Shown: positions 17,828 through 28,550, counted from the stretch's first letter. The stretch: DNA of 64,000 bases from Taibaiella sp. (GCA_013815385.1 JACDGL010000002.1:280970-344969), one strand, 5' to 3'. Numbers and translations are program-made. The notes: generated by a model from the sequence alone, not told the origin.

Positions 17828-18847
17828 ATGAAATTTACCATTACTCCTATACTGGCGCTTATCTTTTTGCTATCTGCCACGCATGCCTATTCGCAGTCTC
17901 CGTATAGGCTTACTACACTGCAGGGTGCTTATGAGCCGCTTACTGATGGGATAGTGCTGAATAATACCGTGTGGTTCAACAGTGATTTTTATGTGCTGCC
18001 TTTACCCTTCCCCTTCAAAATAGACACCATACCCTGTACGGCGCCCTTTATAGAAGGAGGAACTACGTTGGTGACCGATACCGGAAAAGCAGTAATCTCT
18101 GCCTTCTTTCTGAACAATGCAGACCTGATAGACAAGGGTTTCCTGGGTAGCGATCTTTTTAGCAAATCGCCTATAAGATATATTGTAAGCGGCGTGCCCG
18201 GCGCACAGATCTTTAAGCTGGAAATAGCTAATGCCGGCTTTTTTAATGAGATAACCTTCGGTACAGACTTTGATTCTGTGTACATGCAGATATGGCTATA
18301 TGAGGGTACCAATGTGATAGAGTTCCGGTACGGCCCTTCCTATATTTCCCATCTTTATAATTATTTTCCAATACGTGGACTACCTTTCGCCGGGTATGTG
18401 TGTGATGTAGATTATTCGCTTGATGGCGTTTATTACTCACTAACGGGCGACCCCGTGAACCCCAGTATCGATACAGTAACATCAGATAGCGGACGTTTTA
18501 CACATACTCCTTTGTGCCTCGCTTCCTATCCTGCATCCGGTACAGTGTACCGCTTTACCCCCAACGCGCTGGATATAAAAAAGCCGGAAATAACCAATGC
18601 GGGAGTGATGGAAGGCGTGCATATATATCCTACTGCCTGCCACGACCGGCTGATGATAGAATACGAAGGCAATGAAGATGCTACCTACAGCATTATATCA
18701 GTAACTGGTGCAGAAATGCATAGGAGCACCCACCTTGCATACAAATTGAATACCATAGATGTAAGTATGCTACCGCCCGGTAGCTACATGATAGAATTGC
18801 GTAGCACCGGTGGTCTTACCACACACCAAAAATTTACCCGTTTATAG
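17828..18847 (+). CDS. Secreted protein with T9SS type A sorting domain
   Basis: 339 residues with a signal peptide (cleaved after HAYSQ) and a C-terminal T9SS type A domain starting around VHIYPTACHDRLMIEY (the usual YPNP is YPTA here). The middle ~230 residues are beta-rich with paired Cys (CDVDYSL, CLASYPASG) and match no domain recognised by eye. Expected location is the cell surface or medium through the type IX system. The gene is monocistronic on the available spacing. Confidence 0.8.
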   Translation: MKFTITPILALIFLLSATHAYSQSPYRLTTLQGAYEPLTDGIVLNNTVWFNSDFYVLPLPFPFKIDTIPCTAPFIEGGTTLVTDTGKAVISAFFLNNADLIDKGFLGSDLFSKSPIRYIVSGVPGAQIFKLEIANAGFFNEITFGTDFDSVYMQIWLYEGTNVIEFRYGPSYISHLYNYFPIRGLPFAGYVCDVDYSLDGVYYSLTGDPVNPSIDTVTSDSGRFTHTPLCLASYPASGTVYRFTPNALDIKKPEITNAGVMEGVHIYPTACHDRLMIEYEGNEDATYSIISVTGAEMHRSTHLAYKLNTIDVSMLPPGSYMIELRSTGGLTTHQKFTRL

Positions 18848-18904
18848 CGTGGCATATTTATAGCTGCAAAGAAGCATGGGTGCATAAAATGGTTATTTTT
18901 GTTT

Positions 18905-21895
18905 ATGACCGTTACCAAGCAGGGCCTTAGCTTCTTATTCCTTTTTTTATTGAGCGCCTTTACTTCTTTTGCACAGCAGCATACTCCCCGTCAATGGGTG
19001 GACAGCACCTATAATAAACTGACACAGGAAGAGCGGATAGGCCAGCTATTTATGGTAGCTGCCTACAGTGGTGGTAAAAATTACAACGAAGAAAAGATCA
19101 CCGAACTCATAAACAGCCATAGCATAGGCGGATTGATCTTTATGCAGGGCGGCGCAGGCAGGCAGGCTATACTGACCAATAGATACCAGGCAATGGCCCA
19201 GGTGCCACTGCTCATAAGCATGGATGCAGAATGGGGATTAGGTATGCGCCTGGACAGCATCAAAAACTTTCCCAGGCAGATGATGCTGGGCGCTACGCGC
19301 GATACGGCACTGGCCTATAAGATGGGGGCTGCCATAGCTTACCAGTGCAGGCGCCTTGGTGTGCATATAGATTTTGCACCGGTGGTAGATGTAAATAATA
19401 ATCCTGCAAACCCCGTTATCAATTTCCGGTCTTTTGGTGAAGATAAAACAAGGGTTGCCAATATGGGAATAGCCTACATGCGCGGGCTGCAGAATAATGG
19501 AGTAATGGCCTGTGCCAAACATTTTCCCGGGCACGGCGATACGAATGTAGATTCTCATAAAGACCTGCCGGAGATAGATAAATCATTGGCGCAGCTGGAT
19601 ACGCTGGAACTATACCCGTTTAAGCAATTGATAAAGGCCGGGGTACAGAGTGTAATGGTAGCCCACCTGATGATACCCGCACTGGAAAGCGAGCCGCATG
19701 TAGCCACTACCCTTTCGAAGAATACAGTCACCAACCTGCTGCGGGAGAATTTGGGATTTAAAGGATTGATATTTACTGATGCACTGAACATGCAGGGTGT
19801 TGCTAAATATTTTCCTTCGGGCGAGATAGACCTCAGGGCTTTCCTTGCCGGCAACGATGTATTGCTTTTCTCCCAGGATGTACCTACTGCCATCGCTAAG
19901 ATAAAAACTGCAATTGATAACCACCAGGTAAGCGAGGCAGACCTGGAGATGCGCGTGAAAAAAATATTGACTGCCAAGTACGATGCCGGGCTGGCACACT
20001 TTCATCCGATCAACCCAACCAATATAACAGCAGATATCAATAGCAGTACTGATGCGCTAAGTGAACAGATAGCGCGTGCAGCCATTACTGTAGTGCGTGA
20101 TGAAAATGGTATCATCAATAAAATAAACAGGAATATGCATGTGGCCTATGTGGGCGTGAATGCAGATACCACTACCTATTTTTATCAGCGCCTGCGCGAC
20201 TCGCTGGCCATTAACCTGCCGGCGTACTGGCTACCAAAAAAATCGGGCGCCGCAGCGGTTGAAGCGTTAGGACAAAAAATAGCCCGCTATGACGCTACAA
20301 TAATCGCAGTGCATAACGCAGCCATGTACCCGGGCAGCAGCGGCAATTACGGACTGAGTGATGAGCAGCTCGGTTTTCTAAAGCAGGCGCAGGGAATGAA
20401 TAATGTAATGATCGTAGTGCTTGGTAACCCTTATATGTTGCAGCACTTCTGCTATGCACGCTCGGCTGTGGTTGCTTATGAAGATGATACAGTAACGCAA
20501 AAAGTATGTGCCGACCTGCTACTAAGAAAATTTCGCGCTAAGGGTAAGCTGCCTGTAACCCCCTGTATGGGCATACCTGTAGTAGCCACTGCCAGCACAT
20601 TGTCGCCACCAGTAAAACCTGTACCCGTAACACTGAAGAAAACAGACTTCCTCGCGGACGCAGGCGTATCGGACCCGATGGCGCTGGACAAGCTGAATAT
20701 GTTTTTACAACGGTGTATAATAGATCATGCATTTCCGGGGTGCCGGGTGGTGGCATCAAAGAACGGAGTGGTATTCTATGATAAATCATTTGGCTATTAT
20801 ACTTATACTAAAGAAAAGGCTGTGGATAGCAATACGCTGTATGATGTTGCCTCTATGACCAAGATACTGGCAACCACACTGGCCGTGATGCACCTCTATG
20901 AGACCGGAAAACTGGACCTGAATAAGACAGTGGGTGATTACCTGAAATGGACAGCTGGTACGGATAAAGCCAATCTGCGTATCAGGGACATGCTGCTGCA
21001 CCAGGCCGGGTTGAAATCATGGATCCCCTTCTACAAAGAAACGCTGGACCCTACAGGCAACCTGAATAATGACCTGTACCGCGATAATGCAGATAAGAAA
21101 TATAGCGTAACGGTAACTAAGAACCTGTACCTGCGCAATGACTACGCCGATACCATCTGGAACAGAATACTGGCCAGCCCGCTGGAGAATAAAGGCAAGT
21201 ATGTATACAGCGATCTTGATTATTATTTTCTTGCTGCTATAGTACAGCAGATAACGGGCAAGCGAATAGACAAGTATGCTGATGAACAGTTTTATAAACC
21301 AATGGGATTGAAACATATTACTTACAACCCGTTGGAAAAATTCAGTGAAAAAAACATAGCACCCACAGAGAACGACATCGCCTTCCGGCACAGGCAGGTG
21401 CAGGGGTATGTGCATGACCAGGGTGCTGCCTTGTTTGGTGGCGTGCAGGGGCATGCGGGCCTGTTTGCTACCGGCGATGATGTAGCAGCCGTTATGCAGA
21501 TGCTGCTGAACAAAGGCATATACAAGGGTACGCGGTATTTTAAAAGCGAAACGGTCGATTACTTTACAGCGTATAACAGCCGCATCAGCCGGAGGGGCAT
21601 CGGCTTTGATAAACCCAACGCAGACAGCAATGATGGCGGCCCTTCGGGCGACAGGAGCACGGGCTATACCTTTGGCCACCAGGGCTTTACGGGTACGTGT
21701 GCGTGGGCCGATCCGGGCACCGGGGTAGTATTCGTCTTCTTATCAAACAGGGTATATCCGGATGCAGAAAATGGCAAGATCAACCATCTGAGTGTGCGTA
21801 CTGTGGCGCAGGATTATATTTATGAAGCACTCGGCTTACCTGTAGATCACAACAGGCCACAGGTGTACCACAATCAGACACAAAATATCAAATAA
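18905..21895 (+). CDS. GH3 beta-N-acetylhexosaminidase / beta-lactamase-fold serine hydrolase fusion
   Basis: 996 residues counted from the ATG; a TTG two codons earlier is less likely. After a signal peptide (FTSFAQQ) comes a NagZ-like GH3 domain with the KHFPGHGDTNVDSH motif near residue 205 and the nucleophile region FTDALNMQGV near 297. A GH3 C-terminal domain follows, and then, from about residue 600, a class C beta-lactamase-type domain with the SMTK active site (SxxK), YSD in the YxN position and HQGFTGT in the KTG position. Both halves suggest periplasmic peptidoglycan turnover: removal of GlcNAc and cleavage of peptide or ester bonds. Such fusions are known in Bacteroidota. Exact substrates are inferred. 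Confidence 0.9.
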   Translation: MTVTKQGLSFLFLFLLSAFTSFAQQHTPRQWVDSTYNKLTQEERIGQLFMVAAYSGGKNYNEEKITELINSHSIGGLIFMQGGAGRQAILTNRYQAMAQVPLLISMDAEWGLGMRLDSIKNFPRQMMLGATRDTALAYKMGAAIAYQCRRLGVHIDFAPVVDVNNNPANPVINFRSFGEDKTRVANMGIAYMRGLQNNGVMACAKHFPGHGDTNVDSHKDLPEIDKSLAQLDTLELYPFKQLIKAGVQSVMVAHLMIPALESEPHVATTLSKNTVTNLLRENLGFKGLIFTDALNMQGVAKYFPSGEIDLRAFLAGNDVLLFSQDVPTAIAKIKTAIDNHQVSEADLEMRVKKILTAKYDAGLAHFHPINPTNITADINSSTDALSEQIARAAITVVRDENGIINKINRNMHVAYVGVNADTTTYFYQRLRDSLAINLPAYWLPKKSGAAAVEALGQKIARYDATIIAVHNAAMYPGSSGNYGLSDEQLGFLKQAQGMNNVMIVVLGNPYMLQHFCYARSAVVAYEDDTVTQKVCADLLLRKFRAKGKLPVTPCMGIPVVATASTLSPPVKPVPVTLKKTDFLADAGVSDPMALDKLNMFLQRCIIDHAFPGCRVVASKNGVVFYDKSFGYYTYTKEKAVDSNTLYDVASMTKILATTLAVMHLYETGKLDLNKTVGDYLKWTAGTDKANLRIRDMLLHQAGLKSWIPFYKETLDPTGNLNNDLYRDNADKKYSVTVTKNLYLRNDYADTIWNRILASPLENKGKYVYSDLDYYFLAAIVQQITGKRIDKYADEQFYKPMGLKHITYNPLEKFSEKNIAPTENDIAFRHRQVQGYVHDQGAALFGGVQGHAGLFATGDDVAAVMQMLLNKGIYKGTRYFKSETVDYFTAYNSRISRRGIGFDKPNADSNDGGPSGDRSTGYTFGHQGFTGTCAWADPGTGVVFVFLSNRVYPDAENGKINHLSVRTVAQDYIYEALGLPVDHNRPQVYHNQTQNIK

Positions 21896-22024
21896 GGGAA
21901 CTCTATAAAAATTCCCCTTCTATATAACCTTTAGTGTGTAAACTTTAACAGTAAGTTCCTTTGACATTTCACACAATACTTACATTTTTGTGACGTTCTA
22001 TTACCTCCTCACAAACTGTCAAGT

Positions 22025-24853
22025 ATGAAACGCCTGATTTACCTCCTATCAATGGTGTTGTGCGCATCGGTCTGTAATGCACAGCAATTCACCATTAAGG
22101 GCACCATTGCAGACACGCTTAATAACTTAGGCCTTCCTTATTCATCCGTTACACTGATACGGGCATCGGACTCTATAATGGAGACGCATACCCGCGCCAA
22201 TGAACAAGGTGCCTTTGCCCTGCATACAGATAGTGCGGGGAAATACCTGATAATGGTCACCTTTCCAAACTTCGCAGACTATATAGATATCGTAAAGCTG
22301 AAAGATGAGAAAGTAGTAGATCTTGGCAACATAACCATGCTATCGCGCAGCCACCTGCTGAAAGAATTTGTACTGACACAAAATGTGGCTGCAATAAAAA
22401 TAAAAGGAGATACTACAGAGTACATGGCCGACAGTTTTAAAGTAGGTGCCAATGCTACTGTAGAGCAGTTGCTGCGCAGGCTGCCGGGGCTGGAAGTAGA
22501 TAAAAACGGGAATGTAGTAGCACAGGGGGAGAAGGTAGAAAAGATACTGGTAGATGGGGAAGAGTTCTTTAGTGACGACCCTGCTGTAGTTATAAAAGGA
22601 TTGCAGGCCAAGGTAGTAGACAAGGTGCAGGTGTTTGATAAAAAAAGCGACCAGTCGGCTTTTACCGGCATAGATGACGGACAAAAAACAAAAACCATCA
22701 ACCTGGAGCTGAAGGAAAATATGAAGCGCGGCTTCTTTGGCAAAGTGGACGCAGCAGGTGGTACAGATGGCTATTTCCAGAACCAGGGAATGATCAATGC
22801 ATTTAAAGGCAAGCAGCAGATATCTGCCTTTGGTATAATGGCCAATACGGGTACGGTAGGGCTGGGCTGGGAAGACCGCGATAAATTTGGATCGGGCAGC
22901 GGAACAACTATGATCGGCGATGAGGGACAGATATATACTACCTATACTTCTGATGGCAGCGACCCATTCCAGAGCTGGGATGGAAAATATAATGGACAGG
23001 GATTACCAAAAGTATGGACAGGTGGCATACACTATGCTAACAAGTGGGACGAGGATAAGGAACACCTGAGCGGCAACTACCGCTATGCGATGCAAGACCT
23101 GGAAGCTACCACCAATACCCTTACACAATACGTACTGCCACAAAACAAAGGCTACTTTACCCAGCAGAGCCAAGTGCAGATGAGCACCGGGCAACGGCAC
23201 GGCATAGATGGCAGCTACGAATGGAAGATGGATAGTTCCTCTTCTATAAAGCTGACTTTTGACGCAGGTACAAAAAACACGCAGACATCCTCTTTTTACA
23301 CACAGCGTACTTTTCTTCCGGATAGCACCGACCTGAATAATAACACGCGCACCATAACCGGTAACCTGGTTGCACAATCTGTGAATGCTGATCTTATCTA
23401 CCGCAAAAAGTTTGCAAAAAAAGGGAGATCACTATCAATAGACGTTAAAGAGAACTATAACGATTCTAAGAATAAAGGCTTCCTTTATTCTGTAAATAAT
23501 CTTCGCATGCCTGATGCAGTATTGGGGTATCGGGATTCAACCTATAATGTAGACCAGCGCAAAGACAATAACTCGCACACAATAGCGCTGGCCGGAAAGA
23601 TCAACTATACAGAGCCCTTATCAAAAGTTACCTTCCTGGAGCTTAACTATGGCCTCAGCACCAATAACAGCACAGCCGAGAACAGCTCTTACAACAAGCC
23701 AACCGGTAGCACCATGTATAGCGTACTTGACCCTTTATACAGCAGTAATTATTCATTCGATATATTGAATAATTCAGGCGGCGCTAACCTGCGTTGGGTA
23801 TATAAGAAAGTGAATTTCTCTTTTGGCAGCGATGTTGCAGATACGCGCTACAACCAGCACGACATATATAAGGACACCACTTATAAATACGACTACTTCA
23901 ACCTGTACCCCAAGGCTTCATTCGTATATAAATTTGCGAAGCAAACCTCTTTCAGCTTTCACTACTACGGCAATACCCACCAGCCTACCATAAACCAGAT
24001 ACAACCACTGAGGCAAAATACAGATCCGTTGAATATTGCAATCGGCAACCCGCACCTGAAACAACAATTCCAGAATAATTTTCAGTTACAGTTCAACGAT
24101 TATAAAACACTCTCCGGCCGGTACCTGTGGGCAAGCAGCAACTTCGGCTTTATAAATGACGCCATCAGCCAGGCGGCCAATACGGATAGCTCTGGCAGGC
24201 GCACTTACCAATATGTGAATGTGAACGGCAACTACAGCGCATGGAGCTACGTAGGCTACGGTTTCCGTATAAAGAAGCTGGACCTGCAAATGGGGGTGCA
24301 TGCAAACACCAGCCTTAACCATGTGAACAGCTTTGTGAATAATATATTGAACACGAGCAACTACAATAGTTACTCCGGTGGTTTGCGATTCAATTATTAT
24401 AAGGATAAGAAATACTCTATCTCCTTTGACCCGGGTGTTACCTACAATGATAACCATGCTACTATAAGTACCTATACTTCCAGCTACTGGTCCAGCAATG
24501 ACGAACTGGACGCATCGGTACAGCTGCCATTGAAATTTGAGATAGGCACTAATGTAGATTGGAGATTACGCCAGAAGACCTCTGTATTCGACCAGAATAA
24601 TAATGTGTTCATCTGGGATGCATATGTTAGCAAGAAATTCCTGAAGAATAATGAGCTGGAACTGCGGGTATATGCACATGATATACTGAACCAGAACCTG
24701 GGCTACAATCGCTCCGGGCAGGACAACTATGTAAGCCAGCAAACCTATAATACCATAACACGGTATGGGCTCATCAACCTGATATGGAACTTTACCAAAA
24801 CAGCCACAGGCGCAGCGCCCGCACCTGAAGAAACCATTATTATCAAAAAATAG
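22025..24853 (+). CDS. TonB-dependent-receptor-like outer-membrane beta-barrel protein
   Basis: 942 residues with a signal peptide (VCNAQQ), a carboxypeptidase-regulatory-like domain at about 22-105, a plug-like region (VEQLLRRLPGLEVDKNGNVVAQGEKVEKILVDGEEFF near 142-180) and a large C-terminal barrel of the family often called outer-membrane beta-barrel (PF14905-like). The C-terminus ends in a Lys/Ile stretch rather than Phe. Such proteins take up or secrete substrates with TonB energy or act as scaffolds; no SusD partner is adjacent. A GLPGLI-family gene follows after 8 bases, a recurrent pairing in Bacteroidota. Substrate is unknown. Confidence 0.88.
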   Translation: MKRLIYLLSMVLCASVCNAQQFTIKGTIADTLNNLGLPYSSVTLIRASDSIMETHTRANEQGAFALHTDSAGKYLIMVTFPNFADYIDIVKLKDEKVVDLGNITMLSRSHLLKEFVLTQNVAAIKIKGDTTEYMADSFKVGANATVEQLLRRLPGLEVDKNGNVVAQGEKVEKILVDGEEFFSDDPAVVIKGLQAKVVDKVQVFDKKSDQSAFTGIDDGQKTKTINLELKENMKRGFFGKVDAAGGTDGYFQNQGMINAFKGKQQISAFGIMANTGTVGLGWEDRDKFGSGSGTTMIGDEGQIYTTYTSDGSDPFQSWDGKYNGQGLPKVWTGGIHYANKWDEDKEHLSGNYRYAMQDLEATTNTLTQYVLPQNKGYFTQQSQVQMSTGQRHGIDGSYEWKMDSSSSIKLTFDAGTKNTQTSSFYTQRTFLPDSTDLNNNTRTITGNLVAQSVNADLIYRKKFAKKGRSLSIDVKENYNDSKNKGFLYSVNNLRMPDAVLGYRDSTYNVDQRKDNNSHTIALAGKINYTEPLSKVTFLELNYGLSTNNSTAENSSYNKPTGSTMYSVLDPLYSSNYSFDILNNSGGANLRWVYKKVNFSFGSDVADTRYNQHDIYKDTTYKYDYFNLYPKASFVYKFAKQTSFSFHYYGNTHQPTINQIQPLRQNTDPLNIAIGNPHLKQQFQNNFQLQFNDYKTLSGRYLWASSNFGFINDAISQAANTDSSGRRTYQYVNVNGNYSAWSYVGYGFRIKKLDLQMGVHANTSLNHVNSFVNNILNTSNYNSYSGGLRFNYYKDKKYSISFDPGVTYNDNHATISTYTSSYWSSNDELDASVQLPLKFEIGTNVDWRLRQKTSVFDQNNNVFIWDAYVSKKFLKNNELELRVYAHDILNQNLGYNRSGQDNYVSQQTYNTITRYGLINLIWNFTKTATGAAPAPEETIIIKK

Positions 24854-24861
24854 ACCTCGCT

Positions 24862-25596
24862 ATGAAACGCATAATATTAGCCCTGCTTACTGCACTGCCG
24901 CTGTGTACCAACGCACAATATGTGATGCAGGGAAAGATAGAATATGAACGCAAACTGAACATACACCGCCAGCTGGATGATATGGATGACAATGAATGGT
25001 ATGCAAGGATAAAATCGCAGATACCAAAATTCACGGTTACTTACTTTGACCTGCTCTTTACTACCGATAAGTCCATATACAAGCCCGGTAAGGAAGGCGA
25101 TAATGCGCTAAAGATGTTTGGCGGCTCACCGGCCAACGACAATGTAGTGGTGAGCAATTATAAAACCAAAGCCGTGATTGCGGAGAAGCAGGTCTTTGAC
25201 CAGAAGTTTGCGGTAAAGGACTCTATGCGCGTAATGAGATGGAAGATAGAAGAAGAGATACGCACCATAGCAGGCCACAAGTGCAGAAAAGCAGTAGGCA
25301 GGATGTGTGACTCGGTAGTAGTAGTGGCCTTTTATACAGATGATATAATGGTAAGCGGCGGGCCGGAAATGTTCAGTGGCCTGCCGGGCATGATACTGGA
25401 ATTAGCCATACCGCGCTTATATACTACATGGGTAGCTACCAAGGTAGACCCGGCCACACCTAAGGATGCTGATTTTGCAATAGCTGAAAAAGGAAAGAAA
25501 GTAAACCAAAAGCAATTGATAGAAACGCTACAGGAAAGCAATCTGAAGAACTGGGGCAAAATAGCACAGCGCTACATGTGGTGGTGTATGTTGTAG
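24862..25596 (+). CDS. GLPGLI family exported protein
   Basis: 244 residues with a signal peptide (LCTNAQ). The family signature appears as FSGLPGMILEL near residue 172, a one-residue variant of GLPGLI. N-terminal motif GKIEYERKLN is also typical. Function of the family is unknown, but it is very often encoded next to an outer-membrane barrel such as the one just upstream, and a role in processing or loading the receptor's cargo has been suggested by this context only. Cys pairs (HKCRKAVGRMCD) may form a disulphide. Confidence 0.9.
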   Translation: MKRIILALLTALPLCTNAQYVMQGKIEYERKLNIHRQLDDMDDNEWYARIKSQIPKFTVTYFDLLFTTDKSIYKPGKEGDNALKMFGGSPANDNVVVSNYKTKAVIAEKQVFDQKFAVKDSMRVMRWKIEEEIRTIAGHKCRKAVGRMCDSVVVVAFYTDDIMVSGGPEMFSGLPGMILELAIPRLYTTWVATKVDPATPKDADFAIAEKGKKVNQKQLIETLQESNLKNWGKIAQRYMWWCML

Positions 25597-25613
25597 CGCT
25601 GCACAGAATATTT

Positions 25614-26768
25614 TTAGCCTATTGCCTGCTTCAGATCTTCTATAAGGTCGTCCTTATCTTCAATACCTACGCTAAGGCGGATGAGTGAATCAACCAGCCC
25701 GTTCTTTATACGGTCCTCGCGGGGGATAGCTGCATGCGTCATAGTAGCGGGGTGGCCTATAAGGGATTCTACTCCGCCTAATGATTCTGCCAATGAGAAG
25801 AGCTTTGTATTCTTCAACACAGATAGTGCAGCATCTATATTATCATCTTTCAGCGTAAAGGATATCATACCGCCAAAGCCCCGCATCTGCTTCCTGGCTA
25901 TTGCGTGGTTAGGATGATCTTCGAACCCTACCCATAATACCTTACCAACCTTATTGTTCCCGCGCAGGTAATTAGCTATAGCCTCTCCGTTCTCGCAATG
26001 GCGCTGCATGCGCACGTGCAGGGTCTTTATGCCGCGCAGCACCAGCCAACAATCGTGAGGGCCGGGTACCGCACCACATGTGTTTTGTATAAAGCGCAAC
26101 TTTTCTTCCAGTGTAGCATCATTCATTACCAGCGCGCCATGCACCACATCGCTGTGTCCACCCAGGTACTTGGTGGCTGAGTGCAGCACTATATCAGCTC
26201 CCCAATCGAGCGGGTTTTGTAAATAAGGCGAGGCAAATGTATTATCTACTACCGTTATCAACCGGTGCTTACGGGCTATGTTGGCGCACGCCTGTATATC
26301 TATAATATTAAGCAGCGGGTTAGTAGGTGTTTCCACCCACAGCATTTTGGTACTGTCGTTTACATACTGTTCTATATTGGCAGCATCGGCCATGCTGATG
26401 AAATGAAATTTGATACCATAGGCCGCAAACACCTTTGTAAAGATGCGGTAAGTGCCGCCATACAAGTCGTTTGATACGATCACTTCATCACCTGGCTCTA
26501 AAAGCTTAGCCACTGCGTCTGTAGCCGCCATACCGCTGCCGAAACACAAGCCATATTTCCCATTCTCTATATTGGCCAGCGCATTCTGCAACGCGGTGCG
26601 GGTAGGGTTTTGCGTGCGGGCATATTCGTAGCCCTTATGTTCGCCGGGTGCCGTTTGCACGTAGGTAGATGTCTGGTATATAGGCGTCATGATGGCGCCG
26701 GTCGTGGGGTCTGGTTCTACGCCTGCGTGTATCAGCCTGGTAGCGAGTTTGTGTTTGTTGTTGGTCAT
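25614..26768 (-). CDS. Cystathionine gamma-synthase/lyase family PLP enzyme
   Basis: 384 residues from the ATG; an in-frame TTG three codons earlier is ignored. The Cys/Met metabolism PLP fold is clear: AREQNPTR-type region YEYARTQNPTRTALQNALA, the cofactor-binding segment VVDNTFASPYLQNPLDWGADIVLHSATKYLGGHSDVVHGALV with the Schiff-base Lys in SATKY, and the C-terminal SLGGVESLIGHPATMTHA. It makes or breaks cystathionine (methionine/cysteine interconversion) in the cytoplasm. Synthase and lyase cannot be told apart safely by sequence inspection. It converges with the GLPGLI gene and diverges from ruvB. Confidence 0.92.
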   Translation of the reverse strand: MTNNKHKLATRLIHAGVEPDPTTGAIMTPIYQTSTYVQTAPGEHKGYEYARTQNPTRTALQNALANIENGKYGLCFGSGMAATDAVAKLLEPGDEVIVSNDLYGGTYRIFTKVFAAYGIKFHFISMADAANIEQYVNDSTKMLWVETPTNPLLNIIDIQACANIARKHRLITVVDNTFASPYLQNPLDWGADIVLHSATKYLGGHSDVVHGALVMNDATLEEKLRFIQNTCGAVPGPHDCWLVLRGIKTLHVRMQRHCENGEAIANYLRGNNKVGKVLWVGFEDHPNHAIARKQMRGFGGMISFTLKDDNIDAALSVLKNTKLFSLAESLGGVESLIGHPATMTHAAIPREDRIKNGLVDSLIRLSVGIEDKDDLIEDLKQAIG

Positions 26769-26850
26769 GTAAAGCAATTTTCGGAATGTAAAGGTATTAG
26801 TTTGCCTGTGGATTTAAAGATTGGCAGTTTAATCTTTACTTTGTATTGGT

Positions 26851-27873
26851 ATGGATAAATCTAATGTGCGCCCTGCAAGTGAACTTAGCCCGCAGGAAAG
26901 GGAATATGAAAATACCATAAGGCCGCAGACCATAGAAGAGTTTTCGGGTCAGCCGCAGCTTATTGATAACCTGCGCATATTCATAAAGGCTGCCAACCTG
27001 CGAGGCGAAGCGCTGGACCATGTATTGTTCCATGGCCCGCCGGGATTGGGCAAGACCACACTATCGCGCATAGTAGCCAATGAGCTGGGCGTAAATATAA
27101 AAGAGACCAGTGGGCCGGTAATAGAAAAGCCAGGCGACCTGGCCGGGCTGCTAACCAGCCTTGAGGCAAGAGATGTACTGTTCATAGATGAGATACATAG
27201 ACTGAGCACTGTGGTAGAGGAATACCTCTATGCAGCTATGGAGGATTTTAAGATAGATATAATGATAGACTCAGGCCCTGCGGCACGGTCTGTACAATTA
27301 AGCCTGCACCCATTTACCCTGGTAGGCGCTACCACACGGTCGGGATTGCTGACTGCCCCGTTGCTATCGCGTTTTGGCATAAAATCGCGGCTGGAATATT
27401 ATAATGCGGATGTGCTGCAGCGTATAGTAATGCGCTCTGCCACATTGCTGAATGTACGCACCACATCAGAAGCGGCTATGCAGATAGCCGCGCGCAGCCG
27501 GGGCACGCCACGTATAGCCAACGGCTTGCTGCGCCGCATGCGCGATTTTGCACAGGTGCTGGGCAATGGCGTGATAGACCTGGCCATAGTAGAGCACGGG
27601 CTACGTGCATTGAACGTGGATGAGCATGGGCTGGATGATATGGATAACAAAATACTGACAACATTAATAGATAAATTTAAAGGTGGCCCAACGGGACTGA
27701 ACAACATAGCTACCGCCGTGGGTGAAGAAGCAGGAACGATAGAAGAAGTGTATGAGCCTTTTTTGATACAGGAGGGTTTTATAATGCGCACACCACGTGG
27801 GCGCGAGGCTACTGATAAAGCGTACGCGCATCTAAACCGAAGCAGGAAGGGTGGTGATGGGAGTTTGTTTTAA
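26851..27873 (+). CDS. ruvB: Holliday junction branch-migration helicase RuvB
   Basis: 340 residues, typical for RuvB. AAA+ motifs are complete: Walker [10 protein letters not shown] near residue 67, Walker [11 protein letters not shown] near 112, sensor 1 [19 protein letters not shown] near 160 and the C-terminal winged helix with [41 protein letters not shown]. It forms hexamers that drive RuvA-bound Holliday junctions during recombinational repair. ruvA and ruvC are not adjacent, as is usual in Bacteroidota. TACTTTG 12 bases before the start may be the -7 element. Confidence 0.97.
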   Translation: MDKSNVRPASELSPQEREYENTIRPQTIEEFSGQPQLIDNLRIFIKAANLRGEALDHVLFHGPPGLGKTTLSRIVANELGVNIKETSGPVIEKPGDLAGLLTSLEARDVLFIDEIHRLSTVVEEYLYAAMEDFKIDIMIDSGPAARSVQLSLHPFTLVGATTRSGLLTAPLLSRFGIKSRLEYYNADVLQRIVMRSATLLNVRTTSEAAMQIAARSRGTPRIANGLLRRMRDFAQVLGNGVIDLAIVEHGLRALNVDEHGLDDMDNKILTTLIDKFKGGPTGLNNIATAVGEEAGTIEEVYEPFLIQEGFIMRTPRGREATDKAYAHLNRSRKGGDGSLF

Positions 27874-27878
27874 TTCCC

Positions 27879-28550
27879 CTATCTGCGGTTTTTATGCTGC
27901 CTATGATGTGGGCATACCCTGCCTAATAGTATCATGATATCCGTACCTACGAACACACCCTTATCATACACAAATGAATACATAGACAGGTTGACCCCGA
28001 ACGCACCTGTAAATGGAAACTCCAGATCTGCACGGTTTACAAGTCCTATGCTATAGCTGGTGTGCGTTTTAGAGTCGTAGTTATCTCCCCAGTAGCCGCT
28101 AAACCATCCTGTGCTTGTATCAATGTGCTTAGTGAAGTCTTTATTCTCTTGCATGTAGTAACCCAAACCTGCTTCCAGCACAAGCTTTACATGACGTTGC
28201 GACGACTTTTTTCTATACACCACATTGAACATTTGCAGGCGATTGTATACTAATGGACCCGGGTCTGGGCCAACCCAGGAGTCGCCTATAAAATCAGCAG
28301 GGGTATTGTGCGCCTTATATTCCCACCCTCTGAATCCTATGTCTACCCCCCAACGGTTGTAAAACGTAAGCCAAATATTGAAACCCGGTGTGGTGGCATG
28401 TTCATTTTTTAGATCGCTTGCCTGCCCGGCACCAAGGCTCACATACAATTGTTTGATCTCCCAGCCTCTATGTTCTGTGATTGGTGTGTCTTGCGCCCAG
28501 AGTTTGAATGAGGAGATGACGCACACTGCCAGCAATACTATTCTTCGCAT
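27879..28550 (-). CDS. Exported hypothetical protein, probable outer-membrane beta-barrel
   Basis: 223 residues with an N-terminal signal (cleaved near KLWAQD). The rest alternates hydrophobic and polar residues in strand-sized units with many aromatic residues (FNIWLTFYNRWGVDIGFRGWEY, VKLVLEAGLGYYMQENKDF, GAFGVNLSMYSFVYDKG), as in small eight-stranded outer-membrane barrels. It ends with a basic His/Arg tail. It converges with ruvB with 5 bases between stops. No specific family is recognised. Confidence 0.7.
   Translation of the reverse strand: MRRIVLLAVCVISSFKLWAQDTPITEHRGWEIKQLYVSLGAGQASDLKNEHATTPGFNIWLTFYNRWGVDIGFRGWEYKAHNTPADFIGDSWVGPDPGPLVYNRLQMFNVVYRKKSSQRHVKLVLEAGLGYYMQENKDFTKHIDTSTGWFSGYWGDNYDSKTHTSYSIGLVNRADLEFPFTGAFGVNLSMYSFVYDKGVFVGTDIMILLGRVCPHHRQHKNRR

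Noticed and set aside
18894..18901. TATTTTTG as promoter -7 element of the GH3 fusion gene
   Set aside because: Only three bases before the ATG, with no -33 element; it would place the start of transcription inside the gene.
21017..21679. 220-codon open frame on the minus strand
   Set aside because: Lies antisense within the GH3/beta-lactamase gene, whose domains are clear; composition is that of a shadow frame.
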